NCBI GenBank assembly: GCA_949825065.1
Contig: OX463856.1
Span: 16,390,095-16,454,094, forward strand
Direction: 5' to 3'
Length of the DNA: 64,000 nt
Source of the DNA: Odontocerum albicorne
Taxonomy: Eukaryota; Arthropoda; Insecta; Trichoptera; Odontoceridae
Position numbers and translations under genes: made by a program. Positions 22,016-31,959 of the stretch are shown here, in pieces; the first letter of the stretch is position 1; every line of letters begins with the position of its first letter. The notes beneath the pieces are model-generated. The model saw only the letters and a program-made list of their open reading frames with translations. It searched no databases and was not told the DNA's origin.

Positions 22016-22380
22016 ATTGGGTGTTGACATAAGTTGTGTCAGTTTTTTTTCAATTTAAAAATGAGCACCAAAAGTAAAACAAAATGGTAAAGGTTATACG
22101 TCATTCAAAAGAAAATATTCTGCTCTACAAGATATTGTGTTTGCTTTTACGTTACATATATTATTTTATTTGATTACAAGCATTCAAAATGGAATGTCAA
22201 GTAGACTAAAGAACGCGAACAGAAGGAGGTGTCGAAAATGCTCACTTTCGTCTACTTGACATTCCATTTTTAAGGCTTGTAATCAAATAAAATAATACTT
22301 TACCATTTTGTTTTACTTTTGGTGCTCATTTTTAAATTTGGAAAAAAACGGACACAACTTATGTTAACACCTAATACTTA
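22016..22380. mobile_element. Hairpin MITE with long inverted repeats, TA-flanked
   Basis: Left end TTGGGTGTTGACATAAGTTG and right end (reverse complement) TTAGGTGTTAACATAAGTTG, each preceded by TA. The arms pair through AAAATGAGCACCAAAAGTAA to ACAAAATGGTAAAG, then again at TTTGATTACAAGC ... AATGGAATGTCAAGTAGAC. The left arm has about 80 extra bases (22090-22170) absent from the right. Centre loop about 22211-22245. TA flanks and the TTRGGTG start fit a Tc1/mariner-type MITE. Confidence 0.8.
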
Positions 22381-22699
22381 TTTATTTATTTTCTAAAATT
22401 TTACGTTATTTATTGAAACGTTACAAAACTGTCTATTTAATACTTACTCTTCTTTACATTTTTTTATTTTAAGCTGTTATTAACATCCGAGCAGACAGTT
22501 TCAAGGGAAAAAAGTGTCGCAGTGTTGAGTTTGTTTTCCAGACTTAAAACCCTGAGAGTTTCCAGTTAAGAAGACATTTGACGAAAAAATGTTTGACAAC
22601 CCATTCCAGCGTGACAGTCAAGTCCTCAAGTTACTTTGAAATTAATGCACTAACATTGAAAGGGTTTATACAGGGGTATTACATTTTTCTGATATAAAA

Positions 22700-23015
22700 G
22701 ATTGGAGCAAGTTGAGGAATTCTGCTATTTAGGTAGTATTTTCTCAGACGATGGAAGAGTTACGAGAGATTTTGAATATCGTCTAGCGATGGGATACAAA
22801 GTCAACGGGGCACTAAAACTATACTCTAAATGGATAGTAGCAAAATCTTCTTAGATGATAGTCCACAACAGTATTTTTGTTCCAACTTTGATGTATTGGA
22901 GTGAAACGTGAACGTACAAAAATGTGCGTGCACTGATGAGAATATATAGGATGACAATGTATCACAGAATACGGAATGAAGTGATTACGGATGAATGATA
23001 ACTTAAGTCTAATGT
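22700..23015 (+). mobile_element. LINE family A, upstream segment
   Basis: GAGCAAGTTGAGGAATTCTG, GTATTTTCTCAGACGATGGA, GCGATGGGATACAAAGTCAA, GTTCCAACTTTGATGTATTG, GAGTGAAACGTGAACG, TATAGGATGACAATGTATCA, GGAATGAAGTGATTACGGAT. It corresponds to the region before and through the GSETWTW motif; frames are disrupted. The copy stops at the point where LINE A usually continues GAATGTGAAC. Confidence 0.7.
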
Positions 23016-23256
23016 ATTTAAAGGTAAAATTGTCTGCAAAAATATTTACTAGATGCGAGATATATGACTTTTTTATAAGGGGTATCGATCGCGTGAAATC
23101 ACGGGATCGATACTCAATGAAAATCTAGTTTATCACGTAAAAACACGGAATCCGGTTACAAAGTTTTAAGAAAATTTAAAATATTATCTTCACTGGTTGA
23201 TTGAAGGAAAAAGTGAGCTATAATATAACGTTTTCTCCCTTAACTGTCTTCTTTTC

Positions 23257-23356
23257 ATAATTTCTACTGATTTCATCACATTTGTGTGAAGAAAACATTA
23301 CACTTTCGTTACACTCGGTTTTTTCACACACCGAGGGTGAAATCAGTAGAAATTAT
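23257..23356. repeat. Stem-loop with 19-bp perfect arms
   Basis: ATAATTTCTACTGATTTCA (23257-23275) is exactly inverted at 23338-23356. A second, inner pairing (TGTGTGAA with TTCACACA) extends the stem. It could be a small MITE; no duplication was found at its edges. A separate 9-bp inverted repeat GTATCGATC/GATCGATAC lies at 23082-23113. Confidence 0.7.
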
Positions 23357-23359
23357 ATG

Positions 23360-24055
23360 CAGATTGCAGCATCAGTATTCTGTTTATTGTAGGAATCGTA
23401 AAAAAATCGAAGGAATCTGAGAAGGAAGGCACGGTTATGGAGACGAAATGTATTATATTAAATATGCTACCTTATAAAGTGGACGAAAAATATAAATACA
23501 TAATATTTTACCGAACAATAAACATTTTTTGTTGTTCCAATATAGTATTGTGGAAATAAAATGCATTCCATGTTTTGCAATATTGCGTTAAGTTGCTGTT
23601 GGTTTTTGAATAGTGCAATAAATCCTGGCGATATGGGAGGTATCGCCGGAGGTAACTGCAATCTGCAAACTGCGAACTGCACACTGACTTCCCACTTCTG
23701 CGAAGGAATTCGCTACAGCCAGATAATTCAGGGGAAGATTGAATCTGCTGCAGTTGCAAATACTTGCATTAGGTGGTCTGTTGAGTTGCCAGTCATTACC
23801 TTTTATTAACTGGATCCTGCTTATTTTATTGCTATATTTTGCTCATGATTTCGTTACATTGATACATGTTCAACCCTTTATATAGGACAAAACCGATAAT
23901 TTTATAAATAACTTTATATGATTATAGTTAATACACAGTTAACTACAATTATATTAAGTCCTAATATGTAGTTAATAAATGGGTCCGAAGCATGGGTTTA
24001 TGATGACACTCAAAGACCAAAAAATTACTTAGCCTTCATACCCGAGTGCTACGAA
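23360..24055. other. No recognised gene
   Basis: Includes a block at 23620-23770 with open frames on both strands (AACTGCAATCTGCAAACTGC repeats the CTGCAAACTGCGAACTGC type of short motif). No protein signature was recognised. Confidence 0.4.
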
Positions 24056-24059
24056 ACTA

Positions 24060-24300
24060 ATTGGGTTGACCAAAAAGTAATTTCGTATTTTCAGGTCATA
24101 TTCAAACCCAAAATTATACCAAATGGTCGTGGACTGTGGTTTTCGATATTTTCTGTATCTAAGCAGTATCCCGTGTCGTAGAACGCCTGTTTTTTTTATC
24201 AATGTCATGATTTAGTCGTCATGAATAGTAATCAGAACGGATACCATTTTCGAGTGTCGAATCAACATAACGGATTTTTAAAAAACTAAATTTGACACAC
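24060..24300 (+). mobile_element. Mariner-like 5' end remnant
   Basis: TTGGGTTGACCAAAAAGTAA followed by TTTCGTATTTTCAGG is a typical mariner inverted repeat start. The body beyond is too degraded for a frame and no matching right end was found before the LINE at 24560. Confidence 0.6.
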
Positions 24301-24559
24301 ACCATCAGCACCATACATTTTATTTTTTTGGTTTGTGTCGCAATTTTTCATTAGCGGTAGTAAAAAGGCAGTAACTAAGCACCGAAAAAAACAACTTACA
24401 TTTTGTTGCATCCTCAAAATGACGCCAAAAATCTACGTAACATTTATCTGGGTAGTTGAAACAGATTACTGTATGATAATAAACTCGCTATTTGTTTGCT
24501 TTTCAATAAAGAATTCGAAATTAGTAAATATATTTACAAATATTTTTTTTACAATAATG

Positions 24560-24880
24560 ACCGAATAAATGCTGTGAAAATGCACGCACAGGAAATAATA
24601 CGTGAGTTGAATCTCTGAGATGTATATACATGCATAACAAATGAATGAAGAAACATAAACAAAACAAATATATAGTGCAACTATGACTGTAATGCGTGGT
24701 ATAGGAAGATTAAGGAAAGTATAGTTGAATCAAGTGAATTATATTTTGAAACGTCGAATTCTGAAAAATCGTAGGAGTTGAATGAGGAGGTGTATGGATG
24801 TAGAACAGGCGAAAGATGTGTATTGAGATGGGAAAATCTGGTGCTCTGTCCACTCTGCCTATGTATGTGTATATTCTTTT
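24560..24880 (+). mobile_element. LINE family A, 3' end
   Basis: AACAAATGAATGAAGAAACA, AAACAAATATATAGTGCAAC, ATGCGTGGTATAGGAAGATT, AGTTGAATCAAGTGAATTAT, AGGAGGTGTATGGATGTAGA, ATCTGGTGCTCTGTCCACTC and TGCCTATG follow the family order (R-TKQIY-AN, GRGRPRK, LDQVNDIL, RCMDV-EA, WRSVLSAY in translation), with frames broken. Confidence 0.7.
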
Positions 24881-24929
24881 TTTATTTTATGTTGCATACA
24901 GATATTCTGCCATCCTTTTGTAAATACAT

Positions 24930-25365
24930 GTCCCCATCTTCATCGTCAATCAGGGTCGAACTACTGCTGGATGAAGATCTCCACAAGTTGTCGCCAAATA
25001 GATGCTGCCATATTTCCTGATTTCATATATCCAGCATACCTTCGGTCTTCTTCTGGATCTCTTTTAGTCTCTTGGGTACCATTGGATTATTTCGGACCTC
25101 CATCGGAAATTTCACATTCTGGCAACGTTTCCTGCCCATTGCCAGTTTATTTTCTTGCAAACTTTTATTACATATTCAACCTTTGTTTTGTTGCAAATCC
25201 AGGTGTTTCGTTTACGGTATCTTTTAGTATATCCCAACATGCATCTCTCCATGCTCCTTTGTGCGGTCTGGAGCTTTTTTGTGTTCTTTGCTATGAGCGT
25301 CCATGTTTCACTGCCATACGTAAGTACTGGGAGAATATATTGGTTTTAGACCTTTTGCTTCAAAG
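24930..25365 (-). pseudogene. LINE family C reverse-transcriptase C-terminus
   Basis: Read on +: CATCTTCATCGTCAATCAGG (tail complement), GAAGATCTCCACAAGTTGTC, ATCCAGCATACCTTCGGTCT, CTTGGGTACCATTGGATTAT, TCTGGCAACGTTTCCTGCCC, ATTGCC. On - this is the RQWAGHVARM ... HPRG-KR ... W-DEIKK ... R---RT-WR-L-E motif series. Its partner copy is at 55150-55465. It extends through CCATGTTTCACTGCCATACG, the antisense of the YGSETW region. Confidence 0.7.
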
Positions 25366-25384
25366 ATATTGAGAGATTATATAC

Positions 25385-25570
25385 ATGTAAAGGGGATTAA
25401 ATATTAAGATTATTATAAATAAAATTAAATGAAAGAAATGAAAATTAAGTTAGTTCATAGTTATGTCATGTAATTAGATTAATTCTTAAGATATAAACTT
25501 ATGCATAGCCTTTGGCCAATTTTTATGTTATATATTACTTTATTATATAATAAAAATAAACATGTAAAGG
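25385..25570 (+). repeat. Dispersed AT-rich repeat (family R5)
   Basis: ATTAAATATTAAGATTATTA, AAATTAAGTTAGTTCATAGT, AGATTAATTCTTAAGATATA, GCATAGCCTTTGGCCAATTT and an A-rich end match 2750-3300 and 9540-9780 in order. Confidence 0.5.
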
Positions 25571-25574
25571 GCTC

Positions 25575-26145
25575 TTAAGTTTATCATTTCATAAAAGAAT
25601 AAAGTATTTTGCTGAAATAAAAAAAACAAGAAATGGAAGACATTTCGTGAAGTCAATGGGTTAAATGCATTTCGGTGATGCATTTAGAAAAAAAGAAGAA
25701 TAAATTATTACGTGTCCCTTGGGTTTATGGTACGCAGGATTTTTCCGTTTTTTTATGCGGACCAGCGATATATCACTACGCTTTTTCGCTAGAGGTTGAT
25801 AAAGAATGAGATTTTATCTTTATTTAAGATCACTGGTAATTGTGAACATATCGCATTGCAAACTACTTTATTTCAGTTTACGTGACTCCTTTACAGGAGA
25901 GCGTTTGTAAAATGTTTTGTAAATTTGAATAAAAATATTTATAATCGTTGCAATATATGTTTTATTACTTTTTGGAACATTGACAACCTTATTAACAATG
26001 TACATATATCAAATCTGGGACAAGGACGGGACAACCGGGCCACACTGTACTGAGGCGCGATATCCGAGGGCGCTAAAATCGATTAACAAAAAAGGATAAT
26101 AGCATAAAATAATAAAAAAAAAAAACTCATGTCTATGAACGTCAG
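25575..26145. other. No recognised feature
   Basis: AT-rich, stop-dense on both strands. No motif was recognised. Confidence 0.45.
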
Positions 26146-26149
26146 AAAA

Positions 26150-26455
26150 CAGTTCTCGGTATGCCCCTGTTTGTTAAAAAAATGACAGAATTTCGTAAGG
26201 CCGTGTTTTTGACCAAGCGAGTATACATGTATAAGTCAGAAGCGCAAGGTGTGCGTGGAAGGGGTAAGGCGAGGAAAACGTGGCTGGACCAAATCAACGG
26301 GATTTCGAAAGAAGGTAAGGTGAGAAAAAATTGAATAATATAAGATTGTACGTGATGAGATATATGACTGTGGATGCGAAAGTTGTGTCTTCGGATAGAA
26401 AAGATTTGAGATCTGTTATCTCTGTCTAATCCGCAAGGGACACGACGTGATATGT
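26150..26455 (+). mobile_element. LINE family A, 3' end
   Basis: GTGCGTGGAAGGGGTAAGGC, GGAAAACGTGGCTGGACCAA, ATCAACGGGATTTCGAAAGA, GATGAGATATATGACTGTGG and TCTGTTATCTCTGTCTAATC match the family. The 168-codon open frame on the opposite strand is a by-product of this copy. Confidence 0.6.
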
Positions 26456-26469
26456 ACATGTGTTTTCGA

Positions 26470-26640
26470 ATGGTATACTTTTCCCACCCTATTTTCCTTT
26501 CTGAGGTAGGCAGAGAGTACAAAGCGCATAACTTTCCTATCACGATACACTTCTTTCGCCCCACCCCGACCAATACATTTCTCATAGAATACATTTTGTT
26601 TCTGTTGTTCTTTGCCTTTTCTTTTTTTTCAAAATTTGAA
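26470..26640 (-). mobile_element. LINE family A, 3' end, inverted next to the previous copy
   Basis: Read on +: CTGAGGTAGGCAGAGAGTAC, GCGCATAACTTTCCTATCAC, GATACACTTCTTTCGCC. The two 3' ends face each other across about 20 bp. Confidence 0.55.
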
Positions 26641-26649
26641 AATTTCATT

Positions 26650-26965
26650 CAATTTCGATAGTGTGATGGAATGTAATATTTTAAACCTCCACAATCTCCT
26701 CCGTGACAACCTCCGTGGCCTGGTGTTAAGACACTTGTCTGCAGATCCGGAGGTTGCGGGTTCGATCCCCGCTGGAATCCAGATTTTTTTAAATAGGATT
26801 CCAGTCTGGTTTTCACTTAGGACCTATAAAACATATTTCTGGTTGGTTGGAAGAAATTGTCACATGAGAATAAACTCGCCAGGTTAAAAAAAAAATCTCA
26901 AATCCTTAACTATAAATAATATGAAAAGTTATAATAAAACTTTAATTAATATGTACAAAGTTATG
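26650..26965. mobile_element. MITE family M right arm, interrupted by a SINE
   Basis: TTTTAAACCTCCACAATCTCC (from 26678) and, after the SINE, CCTTAACTATAAATAATATG (from about 26906) match the right flank of the hairpin elements at 35440 (CTTTAAACCTCCACAACGTG, CCTTAACTATAAAC) and 50035. The hairpin part itself is not visible here. Confidence 0.5.
26693..26895 (+). mobile_element. SINE family 1, well preserved
   Basis: CCTCCGTGGCCTGGTGTTAA (box A), GGAGGTTGCGGGTTCGATCC (box B perfect: GGTTCGATCCC), CGCTGGAATCCAG, GGATTCCAGTCTGGTTTTCA, TTTCTGGTTGGTTGGAAGAA, AATAAACTCGCCAGG. It ends in an A10 tract instead of the longer tail. Confidence 0.9.
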
Positions 26966-27009
26966 TGGGTATCAAACTATTAAACACTTAACTGTCTAAT
27001 GTATAACTT

Positions 27010-27550
27010 GTCGACTTTATTACCAAATGGTGATTCTTCCAACCAAATAAGACATTATAATTATTTTGGAGAGTATTTGCAGCCTAAAGTAAATATACCA
27101 CATTAATGTCTTTTATATACTAATATTATTTTTATACTTAGAGGAAACAGTGTGACGCCATTTATCAGGAAGATTATTCTCCCTTCTGAGTCCGGATTCT
27201 TGTTAGGGACAAGTTGCGAGCTCACCCGCCCACGTGATCTCTCCACAGGTGTCCATAAAGCCAATATATGCGTGTATTCAACCAGAAATGTTATAATTGA
27301 GACCTTCAAATTAAGAATTTTCCACTTTAACATTGATTATTAATTTTATATTAATAATCCGATGAAACTTTAGTATGATTTATTTATTTACTGTCGTCTT
27401 CGATTATATAAAATGTTTACAATACACGATTAAAATTCAGAGTGCGAGTGAATTAAAAAAATACATGATGTTACAATAAAGCAATAAATATTTAAAAAAC
27501 ACTTCCATGGCTTTTATGGTTTGTAGTAAAAAGGAAGTACACACATTCTA
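27010..27550. other. No recognised gene; tail fragment at about 27010-27050
   Basis: CGACTTTATTACCAAATGGT and TTCTTCCAACCAAATAAG resemble an antisense SINE 1/LINE E tail. The rest is unassigned, with a slightly GC-richer patch at 27190-27260. Confidence 0.4.
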
Positions 27551-27554
27551 CCGC

Positions 27555-28140
27555 ATCATAATTATTCTTATCAACGAGAAATTCAAATGAAAATGTTTTT
27601 TCGATGAAGAAATAGAAATAAGTTGTTTTTATTTTACATACGGCTTCCTAGAAAATACATACATAACATACCTCCACGAAGTTTTTCTGCTGGAGTAGGC
27701 AGAAATAAGATAACTCCAGACTTTCCTATTTCGCCACACATATTTCGCTTCTCCCACATTTATGCACCATCTCATACAGCTCCTACGATTTCTATTATTT
27801 TTTTACTTTTCCTTCTTTAAAAATATCATTCACTTGATAATTATCCTCATCAATGTGAAATCCAAATAAAATAATATTTCGGTAAAGAAGAAAATATAAA
27901 TTAGGTGTTATTTTTTACATACAATTTCCTAGAAAATACCAACCTTCACATAGTTTCCCTGCTGGAGTAGGCAGAGAGGAGGGAACCCCAGAGTTTTCTA
28001 TATCACCACACATATTTCGCCTCTTTCACATTCATACATCTTACGATTTATCTTATTTTTCTTTCTTTTAAAATAACATCACTCACTTGCTCCAACCATA
28101 CTTTCCTTAGTCTACCTGTGACGCCTTCCACTCACATTTG
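27555..28140 (-). mobile_element. LINE family A 3' end, tandemly duplicated
   Basis: Two units of about 275 bp start ATAATTATTCTTATCAACG (near 27559) and ATAATTATCCTCATCAATG (near 27837). They continue TTACATACGGCTTCCTAGAA / TTACATACAATTTCCTAGAA, CTGCTGGAGTAGGCAGA, then the LINE A 3' end (CACCACACATATTTCGCCTC type). The second unit runs on into CCAACCATACTTTCCTTAGT and CTTCCACTCACATTTG, where a SINE is inserted. Confidence 0.65.
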
Positions 28141-28504
28141 GAAAGCGTCAAAGCTAGTCCAGCGGTAATGCACTGGACATCCATTCTGAAGGTCACCGGT
28201 TTGATTCCCGCGCAGTGCTGTTTTTTTCCGCCTAGTATTCGGAGGTAAAAGGATGCCGAAGACTTTGGTCATATCTATTCTTTCAAAAAACAGAAAAAAA
28301 AATAAACATGCCGTTGTGTTCCGATCGTCTCATTTCGGTGTCGCATCGGGATCCAGTACAGTGGTATGGCTGATGAGTTTGCTGACGTGCAACAACTCAC
28401 TCAAAAATTAAAAATCTCCACTGCACAACTTTGCTTTCCAAATGGATTGACGTTGAAATACCGAGGAGATCGTTAACTACGAGGCCCAGCAACGACGATG
28501 ACGA
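28141..28504 (+). mobile_element. SINE family 2 inserted into LINE A, with target duplication
   Basis: Head CTAGTCCAGCGGTAATGCAC (box A region), GGTCACCGGTTTGATTCCCG (box B), TTGGTCATATCTATTC, GTTCCGATCGTCTCATTTCG, GCATCGGGATCCAGTACAGT, end GGCCCAGCAACGACGATG. The flanks CCACTCACATTTG (28128-28140) and CCGCTCACATTTG (28505-28517) are LINE A sequence duplicated on insertion. Confidence 0.9.
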
Positions 28505-28517
28505 CCGCTCACATTTG

Positions 28518-28640
28518 CACGGTATATTTGTTTTGTTAGTATTTCTTTATTTATTCGTTCTATGAGGCCAAACCATCTTAGAGTGCTCTTCCTTATCTTA
28601 TTTAACACATTAGTCTTCAATTAATATCAGTCTCCAAACA
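28518..28640 (-). mobile_element. LINE family A, continuation after the nested SINE
   Basis: CACGGTATATTTGTTTTGTT, TATTCGTTCTATGAGGCCAA, ACCATCTTAGAGTGCTCTTC and ACACATTAGTCTTCAATTA continue exactly where 28140 left off. Confidence 0.75.
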
Positions 28641-28679
28641 TTTCATTGCGTTATCTGCCCGGGAATCGGATATACATAG

Positions 28680-28970
28680 AAATGAAAGATAAAAAATCGA
28701 GTGTGTTTGGACGTACCGAAATACCAAGTACTAAAAAATCTTACAAAACAAATATCTAGAATGAATGAATAAGAGGTAAAACTAAGAAAGAATTGAAGGA
28801 TATTGTTGGATACATTTTGACGGAGGGAAGGGCTAGAAGTTTGAGAAATAAGCGAGCATTTTTAAAGAGATGTAAGAGTGTGGATGAGGCAAAGGCTTGA
28901 AGTGTGAATATGAGGGTGTGAACATCTGTCATCTCTGCCTACCCCCAAAAAATATATTGCAAAATAGTAT
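28680..28970 (+). mobile_element. LINE family A, degraded 3' end
   Basis: GAATGAATAAGAGGTAAAAC, AAGAGTGTGGATGAGGCAAA and CATCTGTCATCTCTGCCTAC follow the family order but are strongly diverged. Confidence 0.5.
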
Positions 28971-29189
28971 GTATTTATCATATGTAATTATTCGCCTTTG
29001 AGTAAACAGCAAAGCATTGAAGACAAAAGGTGGAGCATGAATCGTGTTAAAAATTCATTTAAATTTAAACTTAAATTGAAAAATTTCATTAAATGATATT
29101 TTTAAATTAAAAAAAAACCTTCTTGAAAAAAATTATACACCGTATATTATTTTGATAACTCATTTTTTTAAATAATTAAATTTCATTGT

Positions 29190-29700
29190 CACCCTCACAC
29201 ATTGACAGCTTATTTTATACACTTCCTGTTTGCAATAACCCCATAAATAGTAATCCGGAGCAGTGAGATCTGGTGACCTTGGAGGCCAAGGGTGCGTGCT
29301 GTTGCGTGAGATTATTTTTTACCAAAATTTCTACGTAAATTATCCATTACGGGTTTTGTAATGTGGCGAGTGGTCCCATGTATGTCCCATGTTCCACACC
29401 ATACATATTTAATGCAATCATTTATTGGCCCAATTACTGAAGAAAAATTGCTCTAACATATCTAAATAACGTTCGCCATATACTATTATGGTGGCACCAT
29501 TTCGATAGGGCAGTTTTGCTTGTTAACATTGCCATTAGGATCGAAATGGACCTCGTGTGACATAAACTGTTTCGTTCAAAATAAATATGGACAAATCTTG
29601 CCAATACCGCACACCATACAGTGACTCAAAGAATCTATTGTAGATGACCTTCGTCAAGGTATACCAGCAAAACGATTTACTCCAGATTAATTTATTATTA
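29190..29700 (-). pseudogene. Tc1/mariner-type transposase remnant
   Basis: On -, the segment complementary to 29230-29310 translates as LASKVTRSHCSGLLFMGLL in one frame and SPDLTAPDYYLWGY in another, the motif around the last catalytic acid of IS630/Tc1/mariner-type transposases of the WPPRSPDLTPLDFFLWGYLK group. Upstream pieces encode a FDPNGNVNKQNC-like run (the usual FHLNGYVNKQN block). Multiple frame changes and stops make it dead. The ends were not located. Confidence 0.65.
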
Positions 29701-29704
29701 TTAT

Positions 29705-30260
29705 TTACATGTAAAAATGTATCTATAACATACAGGATGACGATATTAAATAATATTTTATTGTTTCATTCTGTCATATTTTTTATGTCCCTGGTTTGGA
29801 AACTTTTGGAACTTAGAAGTTAAATAAAACATTTTGAAAGAGATAGTGGTTCATTATCATATTTTGGATGGCTTAACGAAGTATCTTAAATTAAAATAAG
29901 GGTCATGTATCACTAAAATAGGAAGGCGACAATTCCCGCTTATGAACTAAAATTCACATCATTATTTTGAATTGCGAAAAAATGGAGTGATTATGCAAAT
30001 TTCAACATATATGGAGATGTCAAGAGACAGGCGGCACCCCCGCACTCCACTCCCTGCGCCCCTTGCTGAGAACCAATGCCTCCCAAATTATTGTAGCTGT
30101 AAAAAAAAAGAATTAATTTGCACGATATATGGTTGATTTCGTCCATTGAAATTTTTACAACATATAAAATAAAATAAATTATAGTGTATATGAACATTTT
30201 TTATTTAGATGTTGCAAATATTGTAAACATTAACATAACGACACCCGATGCAAACAAATC
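29705..30260. other. No recognised gene
   Basis: AT-rich, except GC-rich 30010-30080 (AGGCGGCACCCCCGCACTCC). No motif was recognised. Confidence 0.4.
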
Positions 30261-30264
30261 AAGA

Positions 30265-30430
30265 CAAGTGTCTTCCGACCAAGGTGTTACGAGTGTGATT
30301 TCCTTTGGACTCCAGATTTTTTTTAGAAAAAGTATTCAACTCTGGTATTCACATTAGCCTTCTTAAAAATCTCTGGTTGGCTGGAAGAGATTGCCATATT
30401 CAACAAAAGTGCAATACAATAAAATACAAC
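30265..30430 (+). mobile_element. SINE family 1
   Basis: AAGTGTCTTCCGACCAAGGT, GAGTGTGATTTCC (box B mutated), GGACTCCAGATTTTTTTTAG, TCTCTGGTTGGCTGGAAGAG, ATTGCCATA and CAATACAATAAAATACAAC are in order. Box A is missing or mutated. Confidence 0.75.
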
Positions 30431-30499
30431 ATTACTGTTTTCCACAGTATAATTCTGATTGGGTTGATATTAAAAATGTAAACTGCATATCGAACATTA

Positions 30500-30940
30500 T
30501 CAATATCTGCTATCTCTCCCAAAAATGTCTTGCACTTCTTATTTTATACTAGCTTAGTCATTCTTTCATCATTCATTCTCTCCACATGGCCAAACCACCT
30601 TAAAGCCCCTTTCTTCATCTTACTTAAAACATCCATTTTATCTTTGCTTTCATTTCTGACATCTCCTTTCGAACATTGAAAATTCACAAATTTTCCTTAG
30701 TGCACATATCTCCACGCATTAATTTTACTCTTATCCTTCTTCTGCCAAGTCCAAGTTTCACTTCCATACATCAAGGTGGACACCAACACATTTTTATGTA
30801 TTGTCATTATTGCTACTGTTGATATTGCGCGGTTGTTGTACATAAAATTCAGCGCTCGGTCCACCTTGTTTCCCGTCACTACCCTTTTTTCAATGTTTCT
30901 TTCAACTCGCCCTTCCCAGATAACAGAAATCATAAAAACA
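30500..30940 (-). pseudogene. LINE family A reverse-transcriptase segment
   Basis: On -, the frame 30933-30697 contains RNIEKRVVTGNKVDRAL, VLVSTLMYGSETWTWQKKD and KSKINAWRYVH, the diagnostic GSETWTW block of this LINE. The segment toward 30500 holds the more C-terminal part (RMNDERMTK-type, read on + as TTCATCATTCATTCTCTCCA, CATGGCCAAACCACCTTAAA). No catalytic core. Confidence 0.8.
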
Positions 30941-31262
30941 AAAGTAAGACACCATCATTCAAAGGATAAAGAAGGGTTGGTGGAGAGGAAAGGAAAATTG
31001 GGAATCAAACACATTACATTACTGACAGTTACCATTTGATCACTGACGCAGAGTCAAATTACTTATGTACGGAATTTCAAATTAATTTATTTAGCTTATA
31101 TATTTTGAAAATACAATGTTAATAATACTTGTTCCCAGTTATACCCCAAGGCTAAAACATAATTAGTTTTTAAAGGTCTGTGTAAGTTTAGAGTTAAACA
31201 TGTCAATATTCATAAATTAATTTACAACACAGCCGTCAGGTATTAATGGATTTTATCTAAAG

Positions 31263-31480
31263 CAGGGACGGCCAACCTTTTTGGGTCACGATTCAAAACC
31301 AGCGTTGTGCCAATTGTTGAGGGCTACTGGTGTATTTTTTTTAATCAATTGATATATTAAAATTTAAATGCCTGAAAACAAGGTGACGTGCTCCAAACGG
31401 TGCTCTAGAATCCAACGCCTTGTTACAGAACCCAGCGGTAAGTAATACACATCGGGCTTAACACTTGCCACCCTATGATG
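31263..31480 (+). mobile_element. hAT-like terminal fragment (putative)
   Basis: CAGGGACGGCCAACCTTTTT then GGGTCACGATTCAAA resembles the CAGGG-GGCCAACCTTTTTGG-TC-CGGGCC start of many non-autonomous hAT elements. No partner end or 8-bp duplication was found, so the right boundary is arbitrary. Confidence 0.4.
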
Positions 31481-31959
31481 GATAGTCAGTGACCAGGACT
31501 TACATAATAAAATAATTTTATAGCTAATTACAAAAAATAACCTAGCAGATTTTGCATTATTTTAATTTAAAACATACATTTTTCACTGGATGCTGAGCGT
31601 CCAGCACAGTGGCTGGCGGAATTGTTTAGCACAGTAAGGCAAGTGTTAAGAAAGAGACTGTCGGCCATAATCGGCTAACTTCGGTATTGTAGAGCGTCGT
31701 CTCTGTCACACGATGCGCTAACAGTTCGGTACCTAGAAAGAGCTGTTAGGTATAAAGACTGGCAAATCGAGACACAACACGTGTATGAATGACTTACCGA
31801 TGTGTATTATTTACCGCCGGGTACTGTACCTAAGCTACCACCAACTGTTGATTACAAGAAATAATAATTATTCTTTCTCTTTGATTAAAAAATGTACATT
31901 TTTTTAAAAATATTTTTAATAATTATAATGATAAATATTTTATGAGACTGTTTCTGATT

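Noticed and set aside
26142..26648. 168-codon - strand open frame
   Set aside because: It lies antisense to one LINE A 3' end and runs through a second inverted one; no domain recognised.
26693..26775. Possible functional tRNA gene
   Set aside because: Good promoter boxes but no cloverleaf, and the sequence belongs to a dispersed SINE family with tail.
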